A DNA stretch of 64,000 nt, taken from the NCBI RefSeq assembly GCF_036959255.1, contig NZ_JAWMTI010000004.1, forward strand, positions 372,001-436,000, in the 5' to 3' direction. Shown here in pieces: positions 59,259-64,000 of the stretch (the first letter of the stretch is position 1; the number at the start of each line of letters is the position of its first letter). The DNA is from Olivibacter sp036959255. GTDB lineage: Bacteria; Bacteroidota; Bacteroidia; Sphingobacteriales; Sphingobacteriaceae. Under the pieces are notes generated by a model that saw only the letters and a program-made list of their open reading frames with translations, was not told where the DNA came from and made no database searches. Made by a program: the position numbers and the translations under genes.

Positions 59259-59266
59259 CAAACATA
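59259..59266 (-). promoter_or_regulatory. -7 element of the siderophore-receptor unit
   Basis: On the minus strand TATGTTTG, an exact TAnnTTTG box, ending 9 nt before the ATG at 59250. The -33 TTG spacing is off (15 bp). Confidence 0.4.
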
Positions 59267-59530
59267 AAAAAAAGCGATGTGCAAAAAAAATTCTTCTGGT
59301 TTTTCTTGGAGACCAAGTATTTGAAAAAGCTATACAGAGTTAGGTGCTGATCTTTCTATGTACATAGAAATGTTTACGAATTATTACACGGATGGCTAAT
59401 ATGTTATAGTAAGAAGATAATAAAGGTCAAAAAAAGTGCTGTATTTGCGTAGATATTTGTTTTAACTAACCAATATTAGTGAAGACGGGAAATAAAGATC
59501 TCCTTGCTAATAGGCATCAATTTTAATTTT

Positions 59531-61162
59531 ATGATGAAAGTATCAATGATTACGGCCTTCACGCTTGCTACGGTGGTGGGGGTGATAAGTATTACAAAGG
59601 CGCAATATCCGGTTATTCCTCAAACAATGGAAGATTCCGCAAATGCAGCGATGGCTAAATTTCAAGCGCGCTCGAATGCAGCTTGGGCTAAGGCCCTCCC
59701 GATTATTGAAGAGGAAGCCAAGCAGGGTAAACCGTATATTCCTTGGGCAAGTAGGCCCGAAGACCTGCCTCAGGCAAAAATACCTGCCTTCCCCGGAGCC
59801 GAAGGTGGTGGTGCTTTTTCGTTTGGAGGTCGCGGTGGCAAAGTGTATGTTGTAAGCAGCTTAGCAGATAGCGGTCCGGGCACCTTGCGGGAAGCATGCG
59901 AACAAGGCGGCGCTCGTACTATCGTATTTAATGTTGCAGGTATTATTCACCTAAAAAGCCCGATCAGTATCCGTGCTCCCTATATTACGATCGCAGGTCA
60001 AACAGCCCCTGGAGATGGAGTCTGTATTGCGGGCGAGTCGGTATTGATTGACACGCATGACGTTGTTATTCGTTATATGCGTTTCAGACGTGGAAGTACC
60101 GATGTTACGCGAAGAGACGATGCTTTGGGAGGAAATGGGATTGGCAATATAATTATTGACCACGTGTCGGCCAGTTGGGGCTTGGATGAAAATATGTCGA
60201 TGTATCGGCATGTATATAACAGAGGAGATAGTACGAAGCAGGAAAAGTTACCCACCGTAAATGTAACCATACAGAATTCAATTTTCTCAGAGGCACTCGA
60301 TCGTTATAACCATGCTTTTGGAAGTACAATCGGAGGTTTAAATAGTACTTTTATGCGGAATCTATGGGCATCCAATATCAGTAGAAATCCTTCCATAGGA
60401 ATGTACGGAGATTTCGGTTTTGTAAACAATGTGATATTCAACTGGTGGAATCGAAGTGCTGATGGGGGAGACCATCGCTCGTTCTTCAATTTTATCAATA
60501 ACTATTATAAACCAGGGCCCATTACACCTATAGATCAACCGATAGGTCATCGTATACTGAAACCCGAAGGGAATAGGGATCGCGGTCATGAAAATGAATA
60601 TGGAAAAGCTTATGTTGCAGGTAATATTGTTGAAGGAAATGCGCAGGTCACAGCCGATAATTGGGCGGGTGGTATACAGATTGAAAACAAACCTGATGCA
60701 GAACCGTATACAGCACAAATTCGGGTGAACAAGCCCTTTCCGATGGCTAAAGTTACGATGATGTCCGCAAAAGAGGCCTATGCTCATGTGTTAAAAAATG
60801 TTGGCGCGAATTTGCCAAAGCGGGATGCTGTGGATGAGCGAATTATTAAGCAGGTAGCAACAGGAAAAATTATTTACAACACAGATAGTAAAGCAGATGT
60901 AAGCAGCCCCTATATTAAACGCCGTTTGCCCGCTGATTCATATAAGATGGGGATCATTGCTGATCCCGAACAAGTTGGTGGATATCCCAGTTATCAAGGA
61001 ACGCCTTATCAAGATACGGATAAAGATGGTATGCCGGATGATTGGGAAATTGCACATGATCTGGATCCGAAAAATGCAAATGACGCAAGTCTAGACCGAG
61101 ATGGTGATGGATATAGCAATATTGAAGAGTTTATCAATAGTGTTGTTTCTAAAGTTTTATAA
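59531..61162 (+). CDS. polysaccharide lyase family 1 protein (pectate lyase-like), secreted
   Basis: 543 residues from the ATG at 59531 (59534 is an alternative; a TTG at 59504 opens an unneeded extension). A signal peptide (MITAFTLATVVGVISITKAQ) precedes a basic/Glu linker and a right-handed beta-helix (GGRGGKVYVVSSLADSGPGTLREACEQGGARTIVF, APYITIAGQTAPGDGVCI, VVIRYMRFRRG, IIIDHVSASWGLDENMSM). PL1 Arg/Asp clusters are present. The tail (DTDKDGMPDDWEIAHDLD...DRDGDGYSNIEEF) has two Asp-rich calcium loops of thrombospondin type 3 kind. It probably cuts pectate outside the cell. No SusC/D genes nearby. Confidence 0.87.
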   Translation: MMKVSMITAFTLATVVGVISITKAQYPVIPQTMEDSANAAMAKFQARSNAAWAKALPIIEEEAKQGKPYIPWASRPEDLPQAKIPAFPGAEGGGAFSFGGRGGKVYVVSSLADSGPGTLREACEQGGARTIVFNVAGIIHLKSPISIRAPYITIAGQTAPGDGVCIAGESVLIDTHDVVIRYMRFRRGSTDVTRRDDALGGNGIGNIIIDHVSASWGLDENMSMYRHVYNRGDSTKQEKLPTVNVTIQNSIFSEALDRYNHAFGSTIGGLNSTFMRNLWASNISRNPSIGMYGDFGFVNNVIFNWWNRSADGGDHRSFFNFINNYYKPGPITPIDQPIGHRILKPEGNRDRGHENEYGKAYVAGNIVEGNAQVTADNWAGGIQIENKPDAEPYTAQIRVNKPFPMAKVTMMSAKEAYAHVLKNVGANLPKRDAVDERIIKQVATGKIIYNTDSKADVSSPYIKRRLPADSYKMGIIADPEQVGGYPSYQGTPYQDTDKDGMPDDWEIAHDLDPKNANDASLDRDGDGYSNIEEFINSVVSKVL

Positions 61163-61230
61163 TGCGTTATATAGCCTACTACAGCCTGTCTCCTTAATGA
61201 GGAGATGGGCGATAAGCGGATAACAAATAT

Positions 61231-62811
61231 TTATCCCTTAAGAAGGGCTAAACGCTCTTCTTCAAGATCGAGATAATGGAGATGTCTTCGGATAATGTCA
61301 TCATCGAGATTCTGCTGCGTGTTACTATGAAGGAGCAGCCAATTTCGTTGCTCCTGTATTATTGCTAAATAAATCTCTTGATGTTGGGCACTCAAATTTT
61401 CTTCGGTATCACTATGTGTCTTATGCTCCCATTTGTAAACAAGCTGTTTCAACATACTATCACTTTCTAGATGATCTTGATAGGAAGTTTGCAGATGTTG
61501 CAAAGCCTGAATGGCCAACTGTTGCTTGATCCATTTGTCGGCCTCCTCTTCCGGTAAGGTGTCACCAAAGTCAGGGAAACCAATTTTTCTAATTAAATAA
61601 GGCAGTGTTAGCCCTTGTACCAACAAGGTTACCAGGATGACAACAAAAGTGATGAACAAGATGAGGTTGCGTTGAGGAAAAATAGTGCCGTTATCAAGCT
61701 GTACAGGAATCGATAAGGCAGCGGCGAGCGATACAACACCGCGCATGCCCGACCAACCTAATAAGAGGGGGGTTCTTGCTCCCGGACTTCGCCTGTCCGC
61801 TACCGTGATAAAATTCCGGGCAATTAAAGTGACCAGTACAGCACCATAGGTTGCTAAGATCCGACCGATAATAAGAACAGCGCTGATGAGTAAGCCATAG
61901 CCAATGGCGGATGATAAGCTGATTTCGCCTAATTCGGCTGTAATTTCGGGTAGATCTAAGCCAATTAACATAAAGACAAAACCATTTAATACGAAAACGA
62001 GGCTTTGCCACACATTAAATCCTCTTAATCGGGATTGACTACTTAAAAAACTGTGTCGTTTGTTGGCTAACAGCAAGCCACCACAAACAACGGCCAGCAC
62101 ACCCGAACAATGTGTCTCCTCCGCAGCAATATACATCACATAGGGAGTTACGATCGTAAGTACAATATCAATTTGCGGATCGGTTGGTAATAATTTATGA
62201 GCCTTCATGAAGATCCATCCAATCGCTAAACCCACACCTATACCTCCGGTAACCATCCACCCGAAATTGAGCGCCGCTTCATGCCACACAAATTGTCCGG
62301 TGGCAACGGCAATGAGTGCAAATCGGAAGATAATCAAAGAAGAGGCGTCGTTCATTAAACTTTCACCTTCCAAAATAGAGACCATCCTGCGCGGTACTTT
62401 TACAAATTTTAAAATGGCAGTGGCACTCACGGCATCAGGTGGTGATACGATACCTCCTAAAACAAAACCGAGGGCCAACGAAAATCCCGGAATAAAATGG
62501 TTGGCTACAAAGGCTACTGAAAGTGCTGTTAAGAATACGACCACAAAGGCAAAACTGACAATAATGCGACGCCAACGCCACAGTTCTTTCCAAGAGGTCG
62601 CCCATGCTGCCTCGTATAGCAAGGGAGGAAGAAAAATTACAAAAATGAGTTCCGGCTCAATATGTACACGCGGTAAACCAGGAATAAAACTGATAAGTAA
62701 ACCAGCGATCACCAATATGATCGGATAGGCAATGCGTAATTTCTTTGCAAGCATGATCAGTAATAAAATCACGATTAGCAAGCCTATATAAAAAGGAAAG
62801 TGATCGAACAT
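61231..62811 (-). CDS. Na+/H+ antiporter, CPA1 family
   Basis: 526 residues with about twelve membrane helices and a C-terminal cytoplasmic tail (~410-526) rich in Glu, Gln and His. The CPA1 signatures PELIFVIFLPPLLYEAAWATSW, GGIVSPPDAVSATAIL (ion-binding Asp), EGESLMNDASSLIIFRFAL and LLLGWSGMRGVVSLAAALSIP are intact. It exchanges Na+ or K+ for protons at the inner membrane. The gene is single, with no obvious promoter in the next 150 bp. A TCTCCT/AGGAGA hairpin (61189-61205) lies between it and the lyase gene. Confidence 0.92.
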   Translation of the reverse strand: MFDHFPFYIGLLIVILLLIMLAKKLRIAYPIILVIAGLLISFIPGLPRVHIEPELIFVIFLPPLLYEAAWATSWKELWRWRRIIVSFAFVVVFLTALSVAFVANHFIPGFSLALGFVLGGIVSPPDAVSATAILKFVKVPRRMVSILEGESLMNDASSLIIFRFALIAVATGQFVWHEAALNFGWMVTGGIGVGLAIGWIFMKAHKLLPTDPQIDIVLTIVTPYVMYIAAEETHCSGVLAVVCGGLLLANKRHSFLSSQSRLRGFNVWQSLVFVLNGFVFMLIGLDLPEITAELGEISLSSAIGYGLLISAVLIIGRILATYGAVLVTLIARNFITVADRRSPGARTPLLLGWSGMRGVVSLAAALSIPVQLDNGTIFPQRNLILFITFVVILVTLLVQGLTLPYLIRKIGFPDFGDTLPEEEADKWIKQQLAIQALQHLQTSYQDHLESDSMLKQLVYKWEHKTHSDTEENLSAQHQEIYLAIIQEQRNWLLLHSNTQQNLDDDIIRRHLHYLDLEEERLALLKG

Positions 62812-63019
62812 TTTACAATTTTCTGAAAAAAATAATGGAATTGAATATGCAATATAAACCTCTTCCGGGACTTAGCCCGCAATTATTTTGTTTGAGTGCG
62901 TATTGTTATGTTAAAAAGCTAAAACAATAAAAAATATTTATAGTCAATCAATACTTAATGAATCCCTACAGCTTTAACAAACTTTCCTTTTCTTTAACGC
63001 GGTCGACGTGAGCTATTCC

Positions 63020-63150
63020 CTAATCGTCAATCGTTGATAAAAGTGGAAGCAAGCTTTTACCCAATCCGGTTAATTGATATTCGGATGCCGCAATCTAGGT
63101 CCTCTTCAATTTTTTTTTCGTACATGTTTGCTGGTCTCTTTTCCTTTTTA
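63020..63150 (-). pseudogene. HxlR-type transcriptional regulator remnant
   Basis: Minus-strand reading of 63082-63020 gives EYQLTGLGKSLLPLLSTIDD followed by a stop, which matches the C-terminal end of HxlR regulators (VEYxLTxLGxSL). Upstream in another frame (about 63150-63084) KKIEEDLDCGI resembles the LxxLEEDGLI segment. The two parts are in different frames and the frame of the tail has a TAG just before it, so the gene is frameshifted and truncated. Confidence 0.45.
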
Positions 63151-63358
63151 TCGTTGATACCGAATCTTTTCTCGGTTATTGTTTTGCCATGTATTTCGGC
63201 GAAAATTTGCTCCAAGATAATTAAAAATATTTAGCTAATACAAAGGGTTTTGCCAATGAAGAGTTGGCTGCTATTAGTAAAGCAATCGAGCGATAGATCG
63301 CTCAAAAAAAGAAATATTTCTCGAAATACCTGATGAATAAAACAAAAAAGCCAAAGAG

Positions 63359-63430
63359 GCGTTTATAAGATAAGGTTTAGGTTGATTATAACATACAGAG
63401 GCTCTTGCTACCCAAAGCAGGGCCTCTGTT
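63359..63430 (+). repeat. dispersed hairpin element, copy 2
   Basis: Same 5' part as copy 1 (GCGTTTATA, then ATAAGGTTTAGGTTGATTATAA) and the hairpin ACAGAGG-C-TCTTGCT paired with AGCAGGG-CCTCTGT. The bulged C is conserved. Compared with copy 1, an A-T pair is replaced by G-C, and C-G and T-A pairs by G-T wobbles, so pairing is kept. No complete gene directly precedes this copy. Confidence 0.8.
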
Positions 63431-63556
63431 GTTTTCTTGCTGTTTAAAAGAAAAACATATATTTTTAGTGGGGATTGTAAAAAGTAGCATGCGAAATAGG
63501 CTAAACTAACTGCTTTAATGCTACATGCCTTTATTGGAAACTCAAAATAAAAAAAT

Positions 63557-64000
63557 ATGCACCAATTTGACGCTGAAATAAACATTATTGGTATCAATCC
63601 CTTTGTGTATGTGCCTGAAAAGATCCTGCAAAGTATATTTAGGGAAGCTGGGAAAGATAAGGGGAAGATCCCTATTCGGGGAACCATTAATGGGGATCCT
63701 TATCAGCAAACGTTAGTGAAATACCAAGGAGATTGGCGTCTCTATGTTAATACATCGATGCTTAAAAACTCGCCGAAGCGCATCGGTGAGGTTGTTAGAT
63801 TGACGCTAGCGATTGATTCCGGTGATCGAACGATTAAACCACACCAGAAGCTTATAAAAGCGCTCCATGAAAACCAGGAAGCAAAGAATATCTTTGATAA
63901 GTTAAGCCCTTCGCTACGGCATGAAATTGTTCGATACATTGCCAACCTAAAAACAGAAGCAAGCATTGATAACAATGTGATCAGGGCTATTGATTTCTTA
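63557..64000 (+). CDS. DUF1905 / YdeI-OmdA-like protein, 3' end cut by window edge
   Basis: 148 codons from the ATG at 63557 and open to the window edge. The DUF1905 part (MHQFDAEINIIGINPFVYVPEKIL, GKDKGKIPIRGTINGDPYQQTLV, WRLYVNTSMLKNSPKRIGEVV) forms a small beta-barrel; the start of the YdeI/OmdA domain follows (LSPSLRHEIVRYIANLKTEA). Family members have been named bacteriocin-protection proteins without a firm role. The C-terminus is missing. Confidence 0.8.
   Translation, partial: MHQFDAEINIIGINPFVYVPEKILQSIFREAGKDKGKIPIRGTINGDPYQQTLVKYQGDWRLYVNTSMLKNSPKRIGEVVRLTLAIDSGDRTIKPHQKLIKALHENQEAKNIFDKLSPSLRHEIVRYIANLKTEASIDNNVIRAIDFL

Larger units (their letters stand above)
62812..63556. other. 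745-bp gap with a decayed regulator and a dispersed hairpin element
   Basis: The stretch between the antiporter gene and the truncated right-end gene holds an HxlR-type remnant (63020-63150, minus) and copy 2 of the dispersed hairpin (63359-63430). The first 190 bp and the space around 63200-63350 show no promoter or gene that I can support. A loose GTAGCAT...ATGCTAC inverted repeat (63486-63526) lies before the last gene. Confidence 0.5.

Noticed and set aside
62207..62728. 173-codon plus-strand frame
   Set aside because: Fully antisense to the Na+/H+ antiporter; the Pro/Thr/Lys-rich product mirrors the codon pattern of membrane helices on the other strand.
63034..63234. 66-codon plus-strand frame
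   Set aside because: It is antisense to the HxlR-like remnant and lacks any recognisable feature.

Overview
The window is a 64 kb stretch of a Bacteroidota chromosome, most likely a member of the Sphingobacteriaceae (Pedobacter / Sphingobacterium / Olivibacter-like). The support is gene content (CarboxypepD_reg-type TonB receptors, DUF2851, Bacteroidota-type LptD, tandem Amidase_3 genes, YghX-like hydrolase, PepSY-like/DUF2490 pair), promoters of the Bacteroidota type (TTG or TTTG, 19-20 bp, TAnnTTTG) and a general lack of Shine-Dalgarno sites. No rRNA, CRISPR, prophage or complete insertion sequence is visible. Several start codons are revised here because a good promoter lies inside the longest open frame (glycosyltransferase, tatA, ankyrin protein).

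Layout. 1-28 kb is mostly housekeeping: tgt (cut by the left edge), a GT2 glycosyltransferase, rsmG, dprA, a beta-CASP RNase-like protein, an MsbA-type ABC exporter, a SAM hydrolase, phoH, purC, a STAS protein, rnz, an Mla/MCE protein, two tandem cell-wall amidases, lptD, cinA, a 2-oxoacid dehydrogenase E2, tatA, tex, a symporter, DUF2851, PspC and an ankyrin protein. 28.5-35.8 kb is a two-armed candidate metal-uptake locus: two convergent modules, each a small His/Cys membrane protein followed by a ZnuD-like TonB receptor, with two paralogous His-rich lipoproteins in one arm. xerD and tRNA-His follow. 37-46 kb holds an AraC regulator/SDR pair, two exported enzymes, an Endo H-type GH18 lipoprotein, and a two-component system next to an eight-unit 11-bp repeat array that precedes a PepSY-like/DUF2490 pair.

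48.1-54.2 kb is the most striking part: one tight five-gene operon that joins a flavin disulfide reductase, an EgtUV/OpuC-like ABC importer and the ergothioneine genes egtB and egtD. The substrate-binding domain of the importer is circularly permuted: its canonical C-terminal half precedes its N-terminal half. The arrangement suggests that uptake, synthesis and perhaps reduction of ergothioneine, a betaine of thiolated histidine, are co-expressed. 54.4-64 kb has an OYE-family reductase, a siderophore receptor operon with its own small Cys protein and a PepSY-TM reductase, a family 1 polysaccharide lyase, a Na+/H+ antiporter, a decayed HxlR-type regulator and a truncated DUF1905/YdeI-like gene.

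Other non-coding signals: a dispersed ~70-nt hairpin element present at 40.5 and 63.4 kb with compensatory base changes, a promoter-hairpin-terminator unit at 28.5 kb, and a 36-bp direct repeat flanking a palindrome just before the response regulator.
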